From a virus: a stretch of 38,068 nt of DNA. The number at the start of each line of letters is the position of its first letter. Position 1 is the first letter of the stretch. Where the stretch lies: IMG/VR virus record IMGVR_UViG_3300009164_000169, positions 1 to 38,068 of that record. The stretch is one strand, 5' to 3'. This document shows positions 6,464 to 14,379 of the stretch, piece after piece. Below the pieces are notes generated by a model. That model ran no database searches. It saw only the letters and a list, made by a program, of their open reading frames with translations, and was not told the DNA's origin. Position numbers and translations under genes: made by a program.

Positions 6464-7090
6464 ATGAAACATATCGGCAAAATGAAAAACAATGGCGCAA
6501 AAATTGCTATTGTTTTCCGCACATTACCAGGCGATGTCCACAGCGCCTTAGTTGTAGCATCAAATGGACTACCTGACATGTACCACGATTCTTTTATGTC
6601 AGTATTAGAACATTCAAGTGGTCAGTCAGCAAATGAATTAGCGGACATTTTGGCCGTTCGCAAGTTTCCAGATGGTAACAATATTCTTGAATGGCTCCAC
6701 GGTGGCGGCCACTTAAAGAAAGTTTCTACTAAGGCAGTTGTAATGACTCCTGATAGTAAAACTATGGTACCACTTGACGAGTTGAATAGAATTATTGCTG
6801 AGCAAAAAGGTTTGTCTAGCGTAGAAGATCTAAATCCTGCTCCAGTCGGAGAAGCAATAGCATCTCAGAAAGAACAAGCCGCTGGCGCTTATTCTGGAAA
6901 AGAAGTTAAGGAACCCGAAGTTACAGAAGAGTCTAAGTCAAACGCAAGCGCCGCTGGTTTTGAACTAACTCCATCTGAAATGAGATCACGTGCTGATGCG
7001 TTGTTTAAAGAAGCACAACGTTTACGTAAAGAAGCCGATGCTGTTGATCCACCAAAGAAGAAAGCAAAAGCTGAAGAAGCTGAAGCATAA
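6464..7090 (+). CDS. Conserved T4-like hypothetical protein with Lys/Ala-rich tail (208 aa)
   Basis: AAGGAG (6452-6457) precedes the ATG. The N-terminal 120 residues form the globular part: MKHIGKMKNNGAKIAIVFRT, then LPGDVHSALVV, LPDMYHDSFMSVLE and MVPLDELNRIIAEQK. The rest is a low-complexity, Glu/Lys/Ala-rich region (about residues 125-208) likely to be an extended helix or disordered. I believe relatives exist in other T4-like marine phages, but I cannot name a function. The gene ends the + strand block, five or fewer bases before the bidirectional terminator. Confidence 0.75.
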   Translation: MKHIGKMKNNGAKIAIVFRTLPGDVHSALVVASNGLPDMYHDSFMSVLEHSSGQSANELADILAVRKFPDGNNILEWLHGGGHLKKVSTKAVVMTPDSKTMVPLDELNRIIAEQKGLSSVEDLNPAPVGEAIASQKEQAAGAYSGKEVKEPEVTEESKSNASAAGFELTPSEMRSRADALFKEAQRLRKEADAVDPPKKKAKAEEAEA

Positions 7091-7118
7091 AAAAAGCACC
7101 CCTGGGGTGCTTTTTTTT
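7091..7118. terminator. Bidirectional terminator between convergent blocks
   Basis: AAAAAGCACC (7091-7100) pairs with GGTGCTTTTT (7106-7115) around CCTGG, followed by further T residues to 7118. An A-run on one side and a T-run on the other allow termination in both directions. It lies between the stop of the + strand block (7090) and the stop of the - strand operon (7122). Confidence 0.88.
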
Positions 7119-7121
7119 GAC

Positions 7122-8480
7122 TTAGTTTAAGTCTACCCAAGCAGTACCATTGTACCCTTGGAATTTAGTTCCGGTTAATATTAATGTTCCAGACGCAGGG
7201 GTGCCTACGTATGCGGCATCACGTAATGTGGTATTAGCATATACAGGAACTGCTAATCCTGTTAAAGAAACACTATCAGCAACAACGTTGGTAGCATATA
7301 TAGTATCAAATTTCTGAGTAGGTGTTCCGATTGTAGGATTTAATAGTCCGTTTGATTGATCCGGCAATAATGTTCTAACTGTAGCTGTAGTAACTGACGC
7401 AGAATATGAAGTGATATTACGAACATAAGCATTATTAAAACGGTACGGGTCGTTTCCTGGAGTGCCTGTTTTTCCTAAATTTGTTAGGTAATTAATGTTA
7501 GCAGATCTAGTAGAAGGAAGAACATTAACTTCTCCGGCGGCGTCGCCAACTTGAAAGTTAACTACATCAATTAAGCCGCCGCCTGAACCTACGTTAACAC
7601 GTACTGCTAACTTACCACCTGGAATCAAATTAGCAAGAGATGTACTATTATCGTCTTCTGATTTTAATCGAGTTGTATAAGATCCGCTTGAAGCTTGAAT
7701 ATCAAGCCCTTCTTTATTGTCAATGTATAATTTACTAGATAAGCGTGGTGTCGATTTAAAGACAAACTGATCTGAAGAATAACTGTTAAACAACTTAGAG
7801 TTAGCAGATGTTCCCCATAATGAAATTGTCGGAACACCTGTTGCGCTACTATCTTCAGTTGGACTTATACCTGTATCTTTATTAGAACCTGCTAGTGTAA
7901 TACCCTTTTTAACATAGAAAAACTCTGCCTTAACTGATTCAGTTGACGCTACAGTAAATGCCTCTGGACTTGTAATGGCTACTGTATATTTTGTGCCGTT
8001 TGTTTTTTGTATGTTATGCTGTAATACTCTGTGTAAAGCACCATTAATGTCATATAAACTAGCAACTTCCATTAAGTTATTAGCATTTTCTCCGCTAATT
8101 TGCGGGCCAATAACTATGTAATTTGTACCATCAAAGTATTTTAACTTGGAAACAGATTCGTCATACCATAAATCTGTTTTAACAGAACTAGTAGGCTGAG
8201 TAATTCCGCTTTCGATATTAGCAAGAGGCTTGTAAGTAGAACCAATATAAACTTTTAACTTTCCATTAGTACTATCATACCATAGTTGTCCTGTTAAACT
8301 TTTAGTTGGTTGTAATTTACCGGAAAAGTTTTCAAGCAATTTAACAAGGTCTTGATTTACGATTGCTCCGTATCCGGAATAGTTTTTTCCAACAAATACA
8401 AGATCCGTAGTAGAGTCGAGTGACCCGTCTTCTACTGTGGTCAACTTGTTGCCGTTTGTTTTGTATAATGTATAACTCAT
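7122..8480 (-). CDS. Tail-fibre-like protein A (452 aa)
   Basis: The most distal gene of the - strand tail operon. The N-terminal region of about 200 residues is homologous to those of three other proteins in this window: VFVGKNYSGYG, LLENF (48-52), GQLWYD (64-69), a second LWYD-like repeat, IVIGPQ, and a YDINGALHRV segment. The middle is Ser/Thr/Gly-rich and beta-rich. The C-terminus, with VYANTTLRDAAYVGTPASGT (about residues 412-431) and YNGTAWVDLN, is a common end in phage fibre proteins. It is the shortest of the four paralogues, and has its own late-promoter motif just upstream. It probably attaches through the shared N-terminus and exposes its C-terminus to the host surface. Confidence 0.8.
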   Translation of the reverse strand: MSYTLYKTNGNKLTTVEDGSLDSTTDLVFVGKNYSGYGAIVNQDLVKLLENFSGKLQPTKSLTGQLWYDSTNGKLKVYIGSTYKPLANIESGITQPTSSVKTDLWYDESVSKLKYFDGTNYIVIGPQISGENANNLMEVASLYDINGALHRVLQHNIQKTNGTKYTVAITSPEAFTVASTESVKAEFFYVKKGITLAGSNKDTGISPTEDSSATGVPTISLWGTSANSKLFNSYSSDQFVFKSTPRLSSKLYIDNKEGLDIQASSGSYTTRLKSEDDNSTSLANLIPGGKLAVRVNVGSGGGLIDVVNFQVGDAAGEVNVLPSTRSANINYLTNLGKTGTPGNDPYRFNNAYVRNITSYSASVTTATVRTLLPDQSNGLLNPTIGTPTQKFDTIYATNVVADSVSLTGLAVPVYANTTLRDAAYVGTPASGTLILTGTKFQGYNGTAWVDLN

Positions 8481-8496
8481 ATTTGTCTCTGCTCTT

Positions 8497-8504
8497 TATT
8501 TATT
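8497..8504 (-). promoter_or_regulatory. Late promoter motif (AATAAATA on - strand)
   Basis: The motif lies in the 22-base gap between the adhesin gene and fibre A, partly overlapping the adhesin stop codon. Predicted transcription start is near 8491, leaving an 11-base leader with weak GAGA. It could give fibre A extra late expression. Confidence 0.45.
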
Positions 8505-9966
8505 AACCGTAATTTCCACTAGTAAAAGACTCCGGAATAGGAGCACCGCCACTAACAAGTTTCCAAACTCCGTTAGCTTTAGTCCAAGAATTCCGTATTT
8601 CTTTCCACTGTGTTCCTACTTTTATATAGTTGCTTGTAATTTGTTTCCAGCTTCCGCCGACTTTAACTTTACCAGAACCTAATTCTGAAAATGTAACGGA
8701 GCAGTATCCATTAGAACCGTTGAACGGGCCACCTCCCCATCTACCAATTTTACTAAAAGAATATAAGGGATTTATATAATTTGATCCACCATATGCGCCA
8801 CTACTTGGAGCATCATCGTAATATATAAATCCTCCGGCAGCACCTCCTACATAACCACCTCCACCTCCGGGAGTACCGCCAATGTCATATCCATTAGACC
8901 CGTCTTGGCCAGCACCATACGTATAGATATCCGGATTTGATCCGGAGCCTGCCTCGCCGGCATCATATCCTGCTCCGCCGGCAGCACCGTGGCCACCTTC
9001 TGCGCCGCCACCGCCGCCGCCTCCGGCAATTACAACAAGGGTGCCGTTTAAAAAAACTGCACTACCACCGCCGCCGCCGCCGGCGCCCGGATATATGTAA
9101 TTACCGTCAGGGTATGTATTACCTCCATTGCCACCTCTCAACCAGTATGTATTAGCAGGAGGTTGTGGCTGAAGCCGTGTATGCCAAATAACTGTACCAA
9201 CTGCTGCCGCGGCTTTTAATTGGGGAGTTAATCCTGTATCTGGGTCAACTTCAAAATAACCATAATAATAACCCCAGTCGAAGCCGCCACCGTAGTCCAC
9301 AACCGGGTCAGTTCCTCGAGCAATCTCAACAGCAAACCCTGCTGGGCCTCCCCAATTAGATACTGCCATTGTAATAAGATGATTTCCCTGTGTAAGGGAC
9401 ATGTCCGCATATGTACCGTAGACACTTTGAAAGTCACTTGTATTGATAATATTACTACCATCAACATACAAATTCATCCAGTTATCGCATTCTGCTCGAA
9501 TACGATATGTTCCGGTTTCAGGAACATAAAATGTTCTAGTAACTGTAGATGTTGCGTTAACAGGATTTACTCCGTCCGGGTTTACCCAAACAGCATAATC
9601 ATTCATAAACTGAGACCATGCCCAACTTAAGGTAACTGGCCAAACTTGTCCTGAACCTATGCCGGATGTAAAATCACCGATCTTCGGTCCTCTACCTCCA
9701 GGGCCGCCGTAAAAATTATACCCACCTCGTTGGCCACCTTCACCTAGATATACTTCTAATGTGTCTCCGGCTTTTACAGGAATACTACCTTTAAGGATAG
9801 CACCATATCCTCCACCGCCGCCCCCTGCGTAATAGGCCTGGCCACCTTGGCCACCGCCAGCACCTGCTAATTCAATATCAACGGTAGGGGTATATCCATT
9901 AGGTATTGTCAAGGTATAGTACCCTGCCGACCAACCTAGAGTTTTAACAACTTGGCGTGTTGACAT
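8503..9966 (-). CDS. Glycine-rich tail adhesin with inserted PA14-like domain
   Basis: A 487-residue protein dominated by glycine-rich segments (residues about 35-110 and 275-410), with runs of five to seven glycines. Such domains form polyglycine-II-like or Gly-rich tips in phage adhesins, as in T-even gp38. Between them, about residues 120-215, is a glycine-poor segment with TVTRTFYVPETGTYRIRAEC, NLYVDGS and HLITMAVSNWGGPAGFAVEI, the pattern of a PA14/lectin-like carbohydrate-binding domain. The C-terminus repeats a short Trp unit: GGSWKQI, GTQWKEI, NSWTKAN, GVWKLV. The gene starts at the base after the stop of fibre B, preceded by AGAGGGA. The arrangement suggests it is the receptor-binding tip of fibre B; the link to gp38 is by type, not by alignment. 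Confidence 0.72.
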   Translation of the reverse strand: MSTRQVVKTLGWSAGYYTLTIPNGYTPTVDIELAGAGGGQGGQAYYAGGGGGGYGAILKGSIPVKAGDTLEVYLGEGGQRGGYNFYGGPGGRGPKIGDFTSGIGSGQVWPVTLSWAWSQFMNDYAVWVNPDGVNPVNATSTVTRTFYVPETGTYRIRAECDNWMNLYVDGSNIINTSDFQSVYGTYADMSLTQGNHLITMAVSNWGGPAGFAVEIARGTDPVVDYGGGFDWGYYYGYFEVDPDTGLTPQLKAAAAVGTVIWHTRLQPQPPANTYWLRGGNGGNTYPDGNYIYPGAGGGGGGSAVFLNGTLVVIAGGGGGGGAEGGHGAAGGAGYDAGEAGSGSNPDIYTYGAGQDGSNGYDIGGTPGGGGGYVGGAAGGFIYYDDAPSSGAYGGSNYINPLYSFSKIGRWGGGPFNGSNGYCSVTFSELGSGKVKVGGSWKQITSNYIKVGTQWKEIRNSWTKANGVWKLVSGGAPIPESFTSGNYG

Positions 9967-12099
9967 TTATGCTTCCCTCTGGAACCAGAAATCGCCGTCA
10001 ACTCCTTGATCGTTTGTCGGAGCACTTGTACTAATAAATTTATTAGAACCATTCCATAAAACAGAATTATCTGCTACTCCGTGTAATGCGTTACATCCAA
10101 TATCACCATTAACATCCAAGGCGTACCTAGGAGATTGTGTTTTAACACCGACACCCCCTACAGCATTTAGATATAGACTATCTTGTATTGCGCCACTCGG
10201 ATCATTAGCAACTCCAATTTCTAATACAGTTTTTTCTCCAGATACAGCATAATAGCTCATCCATGCTGTATCTCCGCTGCCGCCGCCGGGATCATTAGGG
10301 AATCTAATACCATTGCTTGCGCCAGCAGATGGATAGAATTTTACTGCCGATGCTGAAGTAGCGGAAACATCAGTAGTAGATACCGTTGTAGCATATACGT
10401 CGCCTGTTAAAGTACCAGTTACATTACCTGTTACTCTTCCAGTAAACACAGCGTCTGTGCCGGCGCCGTTATCAAGAATTCTAGTACCATTAGACGCAAT
10501 TATGTCGCCTGTTAAGTTACCCACTACGTTACCAACAACAGGTCCTGTATGTGTTCCGGCTGTGTTGCCTACAAGATTACCTGTTACGTTACCTGTTACA
10601 GCACCTACAACAGGTCCTGTATGTGTACCGACTGTATTACCTGTTACATTCCCCGAAATATTACCTGTAATATTACCTACAACAGGTCCTGTATGTGTAC
10701 CGGCTGTGTTGCCTACAAGATTACCTGTTACGTTACCCACTACAGGTCCTGTATGTGTACCAGATGTATTACCTGTAATGTTACCGGTAACATCTCCAGT
10801 AACTGCTCCCCTTAGAGGACCTAAAAATTCTGTTGCTTTAATCTGTCCTGTACCTGTACGTTTAGCAATAGTATTAATTGTGGCATTTTCATCTGGTAAG
10901 AAAGTATTTCCGTTCCCGTCAATTAATGCTGTAGCTTGCCATGTACTTCCACTACCTAATAGCCATTGTCCTTGAATTGTTCCTACAGCAGGTACGCTTC
11001 CAGATGTTAAAAAAATTGTACTAAGATATCGTGAAGTTAATTTACTGTTTGTAGTTAATCTCCAATCACCCTCTAGTGTTCCTATATTAGTTTCGTTACC
11101 TGATGATACTTGATATGTAAAAAAGTTTTTCCACCTTGAAGCAGTTGACCCTAAGATAACATTGTTATCGTTAAATGGTCTTACTTTACTATTTGTACCA
11201 ACAACAATATCGCCTAAGAATTCTAATTCTTTTAAGGCAGATCCTGATGTAACAGCATTAGTGTATACAGCATCAAACGGTTGTAAATTACTACCAACTG
11301 TAGTATTAACACTATACGGAACTAGACTAGTTCCGTTTACAATAACATTGTTGACTCCAGAATTTAAAACTAAGTTGCCATTTGAATCAGATGCAACAGA
11401 GCTGTTAGATCCTAGTTTAATACCGCTTGAAAAATTCCATTGAGTATTAATTGTTTCAGCATTAGTACGACTAGGAATATCAAGTCCTCTAATTGACGCA
11501 CCGTCTTTTAAAGTTAATCCCCTAACTAAGCTAGTAAATCCTGAAGCAAATTCTGCCTCATTACCACCTATAGAAAATGCATCTTTTGAATATATGCCCA
11601 GTACATCGTTGTCAACTGAGATGTTGATTACAGCATGAGCAGTATCATTAATGTCTTTAATACTTTTAGAAACTAATTTAGTAACACCAAATCCGGTTGT
11701 AACTTCTGGGCCAACTAAAATAAATTCCTCAGCAGTTGCTGAAGTTTTAACCCATATTTGTTTATTAGCAGAATCAAACCAAAAATCACCTAACTTTAAA
11801 TTAGTAGGCTGTGTTGCTGATGTTTGAGAAACTGCTAACCCTCTCCATATGGTCCCGTCATAAACTTTTAAACTATTTGCGCTTTTATCAAACCAAGTTT
11901 GCCCGATCATTTTATGTTCTGGGGCAGTAGTACTGGCAAAATTTTCTAGTAGATAAAGAAAGTTTTCATTTTGCCTAGTTCCATAACTTGTAACATTCTT
12001 ACCAATAAGAAACAGACTAGTTGATACCTGATCGTCTACTGATCCATCGGCAATAGTTACTAGACTTGTTCCATCATAGGTCTTTAAACTGTATGGCAT
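9967..12099 (-). CDS. Tail-fibre-like protein B with THTGPVVGN repeats (710 aa)
   Basis: Second member of the paralogous fibre set. The shared N-terminal region holds LFLIGKNVTSYG, LLENF, GQTWFD, a GDFWFD repeat, LVGPEV and an IKDINDTAHAV segment. Residues about 423-570 form a low-complexity stretch built on GNxTGN and GTHTGPVVGN units, which fits a trimeric beta-helical shaft. After it come an SGEKTVLEIGVANDPSGA segment and a C-terminus ending DGDFWFQREA, which resembles the end of other phage fibre proteins. AAAGGA upstream gives a good ribosome-binding site. Its stop abuts the adhesin start, so it is a candidate shaft for that tip. Confidence 0.8.
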   Translation of the reverse strand: MPYSLKTYDGTSLVTIADGSVDDQVSTSLFLIGKNVTSYGTRQNENFLYLLENFASTTAPEHKMIGQTWFDKSANSLKVYDGTIWRGLAVSQTSATQPTNLKLGDFWFDSANKQIWVKTSATAEEFILVGPEVTTGFGVTKLVSKSIKDINDTAHAVINISVDNDVLGIYSKDAFSIGGNEAEFASGFTSLVRGLTLKDGASIRGLDIPSRTNAETINTQWNFSSGIKLGSNSSVASDSNGNLVLNSGVNNVIVNGTSLVPYSVNTTVGSNLQPFDAVYTNAVTSGSALKELEFLGDIVVGTNSKVRPFNDNNVILGSTASRWKNFFTYQVSSGNETNIGTLEGDWRLTTNSKLTSRYLSTIFLTSGSVPAVGTIQGQWLLGSGSTWQATALIDGNGNTFLPDENATINTIAKRTGTGQIKATEFLGPLRGAVTGDVTGNITGNTSGTHTGPVVGNVTGNLVGNTAGTHTGPVVGNITGNISGNVTGNTVGTHTGPVVGAVTGNVTGNLVGNTAGTHTGPVVGNVVGNLTGDIIASNGTRILDNGAGTDAVFTGRVTGNVTGTLTGDVYATTVSTTDVSATSASAVKFYPSAGASNGIRFPNDPGGGSGDTAWMSYYAVSGEKTVLEIGVANDPSGAIQDSLYLNAVGGVGVKTQSPRYALDVNGDIGCNALHGVADNSVLWNGSNKFISTSAPTNDQGVDGDFWFQREA
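10536..10758 (-). repeat. Tandem repeats encoding THTGPVVGN units in fibre B
   Basis: The + strand sequence ACAGGTCCTGTATGTGT occurs four times, beginning at about 10538, 10610, 10682 and 10742, at intervals of 72, 72 and 60 bases. All intervals are multiples of three, so the reading frame is kept. The surrounding GNVTGN-encoding units are also repetitive. Such repeats can expand or shrink the fibre shaft by recombination. Confidence 0.8.
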
Positions 12100-12125
12100 A
12101 ATTAATTCTTTCCTTTATATTAAGT

Positions 12126-14375
12126 TCACAGGTCTTTAATATAGACCCAACCTTTAAATCCCGGTACCATTGTAAACGTTATTACTCCGGCATTGCTAGG
12201 TATTCCATTTGGACCATAGCTAGTAACAAGTGTGTTTGTACTTAAAATTTCAGTTACAATCTGTCCCTGAGAATAGCCGTTACCGCTTATTACGGCTCCT
12301 GCTCCAATTCCTGCTGTGCTGTCAATGACTAAAGAGGTGCCTGTATGAATAACATATTGAGCAGTCTCTGTAACATTAATCGATCCGTCATTTGAAATAA
12401 CTTGGAACAATTTACTGGTATAATTACATGTCGGTAACGGACCAGTGACTGTTACTAGGCCAGCAACGTCAGTTACTATAGTAGTTGCTGTATTAAATGA
12501 TGTTGTAATACTTGTAACTGTATTTGTGCTTGTTACAGTATACGAATAAGGAATTTTATTTTCGCTTAGGTCTAATATAAATGTAGCACTAGACGCAACG
12601 TATGTAGAACATAAAACTGCGGCTCGTGTTCCTGGAGGCTGAGCATAGTATTTTACATCGCCGCCGTCTACTGGCAATAGAATATCTAAATAATTTTTAA
12701 CTGACGCATTGACATTAGTAAATCCAGTTACATCCATAGACAATGCATGTGTCTTACGACCATAATCGCCCAGAGCACTTGCTAGAGCGTTATCTACATA
12801 TCGTTTATTAACTGCACGTTTATTTTCAACATCGTTTTGATCAGTAATGTATCCAAGATTTGGTTCAGCAACATTAAACAGACCGCTATTATTAAAACTG
12901 ATATACTTATTGTATCCGCCAAGACTGCCCGGCTCGATATAAAGCGGTCCAGTTGATTTAATTGTGCCAGTTGTTAGTATTAACTGACTTGCAGCGTGTG
13001 TACTATCGGACCAAGATATATCACCAATAGTTAACAAATCTAAACCAGATATGCCGGGACTACCAATAGTTCTCAAATACGGAGCGTATAAGACAGCATT
13101 ACCTAATGCGCCGTCTGTTCCTAATACTTTGTTATCGCCTAAATAAATGTCTGCGCCAACTTTTAATCCGTCGTTAGTGGTCCATCTGCCCGATGCTAGT
13201 GTTCCTTGATATAACAAGTAATGGTTTGTACTTCCGGGGTTATCAATTAAAATACCCGAGCCGTTAATACCAGAATCAGTTGCCGGTTGCCCTGTTCCAA
13301 TTAAAATTTGTTTTCCGTTTGCTCTAATTACATCAACTTCAATGTAATTTGTTGATCCCTTAACATTTAAATCTCCGTAGATATCAACGTCTTTATGTAT
13401 CTCAACTTTATTAGAAGCCACGGTTGCTGTAAATAACCCAAGTCCATTGTTAACACTATCAATCATGATAGCATTCTTTTGAGTTTGAGTTACGCCGGTC
13501 TGTGTAGTGTATCGAATAAATGTTTTTGCGCCGGCATCAGTGTTTAATAAAATTGTATCATTTGAAGGAGAGTAAATTCTAAATACTGTACCAGTACCGC
13601 CAGTTACTAACCCAGGGCCAATACCAAGACCTTCAGGATTGTATATTTCCACGGATCCGTAAGTATATTCCATTTGATAATCAGAACTTGTTGTAAGATA
13701 CTTTTTAAATACCTGATCAGCAGAGAATCCAGATAAACTATCAGCACTTGTAGCAGTTCCGTAGAATTTTGTTCCACTAATTGTTGACGCTAGTGTAAAT
13801 CCTTTTCTAATTGTACTTGTAGAAGAAATATGTAACGGATTTGATGCTATGTTTAAAGGAATTTCAATATCGCTTGCCCAACCAATTAATACACCATTTG
13901 TATAAAAATTAATAATGGGGCGTAGCGTATTGGTAGAACTTTCTACTACAGTTTCTACAATCGCTCCAGTCTTTCCGTCAAAGTCACTATAAGGTTTAGC
14001 TAGATCAACTAATGAAACTCCGTTATAATACCATAACTTTTGGGCAGAAGTATCAAACCAAAATTCTCCACCAATTAGTGTAGATGGCTGTGTTGCACTG
14101 ATAACTGGACTGCCTACCGGTTTCCATAAATTATTAGAATAAACTTTCAATTGCCCTTGAGCGGTGTCATACCATAACTGTCCAGATAGTGGACTAGGCG
14201 GAGCAGTTCGTTTGGCAAAATTTTCTAATAGGTGAACAAAATTATTATTAATTGATTCACCGTAGGCATTAGAATTCTTACCGACTAATGTTAAACTTGT
14301 TGAAATACTATCAGCAGACTGATCTGCTAATAGTGCTAACACTCTACCGTTACTATATTTGATTGTATATGCCAT
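12126..14375 (-). CDS. Tail-fibre-like protein C (749 aa)
   Basis: Third paralogue. The shared N-terminal region carries TLVGKNSNAYG, NNNFVHLLENF, GQLWYD, LKVYSNNLWKPVG, GEFWFD, and a RKGFTLAST segment near residue 200. The middle resembles beta-rich fibre shaft with repeated YGDLNVKGS- and GLFTATVASNKVEIH-like strands, and a NKRYVDNAL segment (about residue 525) seen in fibre proteins near chaperone or trimerisation domains. The last 200 residues are Thr/Val/Ser-rich beta strands ending in GFKGWVYIKDL. No enzymatic motif is visible. The ribosome-binding site is weak. It is the only one of the four whose distal part has no recognised end domain. Confidence 0.78.
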   Translation of the reverse strand: MAYTIKYSNGRVLALLADQSADSISTSLTLVGKNSNAYGESINNNFVHLLENFAKRTAPPSPLSGQLWYDTAQGQLKVYSNNLWKPVGSPVISATQPSTLIGGEFWFDTSAQKLWYYNGVSLVDLAKPYSDFDGKTGAIVETVVESSTNTLRPIINFYTNGVLIGWASDIEIPLNIASNPLHISSTSTIRKGFTLASTISGTKFYGTATSADSLSGFSADQVFKKYLTTSSDYQMEYTYGSVEIYNPEGLGIGPGLVTGGTGTVFRIYSPSNDTILLNTDAGAKTFIRYTTQTGVTQTQKNAIMIDSVNNGLGLFTATVASNKVEIHKDVDIYGDLNVKGSTNYIEVDVIRANGKQILIGTGQPATDSGINGSGILIDNPGSTNHYLLYQGTLASGRWTTNDGLKVGADIYLGDNKVLGTDGALGNAVLYAPYLRTIGSPGISGLDLLTIGDISWSDSTHAASQLILTTGTIKSTGPLYIEPGSLGGYNKYISFNNSGLFNVAEPNLGYITDQNDVENKRAVNKRYVDNALASALGDYGRKTHALSMDVTGFTNVNASVKNYLDILLPVDGGDVKYYAQPPGTRAAVLCSTYVASSATFILDLSENKIPYSYTVTSTNTVTSITTSFNTATTIVTDVAGLVTVTGPLPTCNYTSKLFQVISNDGSINVTETAQYVIHTGTSLVIDSTAGIGAGAVISGNGYSQGQIVTEILSTNTLVTSYGPNGIPSNAGVITFTMVPGFKGWVYIKDL
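14212..14233. repeat. 22-base repeat in fibre C, shared with fibre D
   Basis: This stretch, which encodes the conserved LLENFA region, is identical base for base to 16997-17018 in fibre D. A close variant lies in fibre B near 11935-11953. It marks a site where homologous exchange between the fibre genes could occur. Confidence 0.75.
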
Positions 14376-14379
14376 AGTC

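Noticed and set aside
6307-6579. A - strand open frame of 90 codons over the 77-residue gene
   Set aside because: It overlaps two + strand genes that have strong ribosome-binding sites and conserved-looking products.
10457-10975. A + strand open frame of 172 codons, rich in Pro, Val and Thr
   Set aside because: It is the antisense of the repeat region in fibre B. Its composition mirrors the repeats, and the - strand frame continues far beyond it with clear homology to other fibres.
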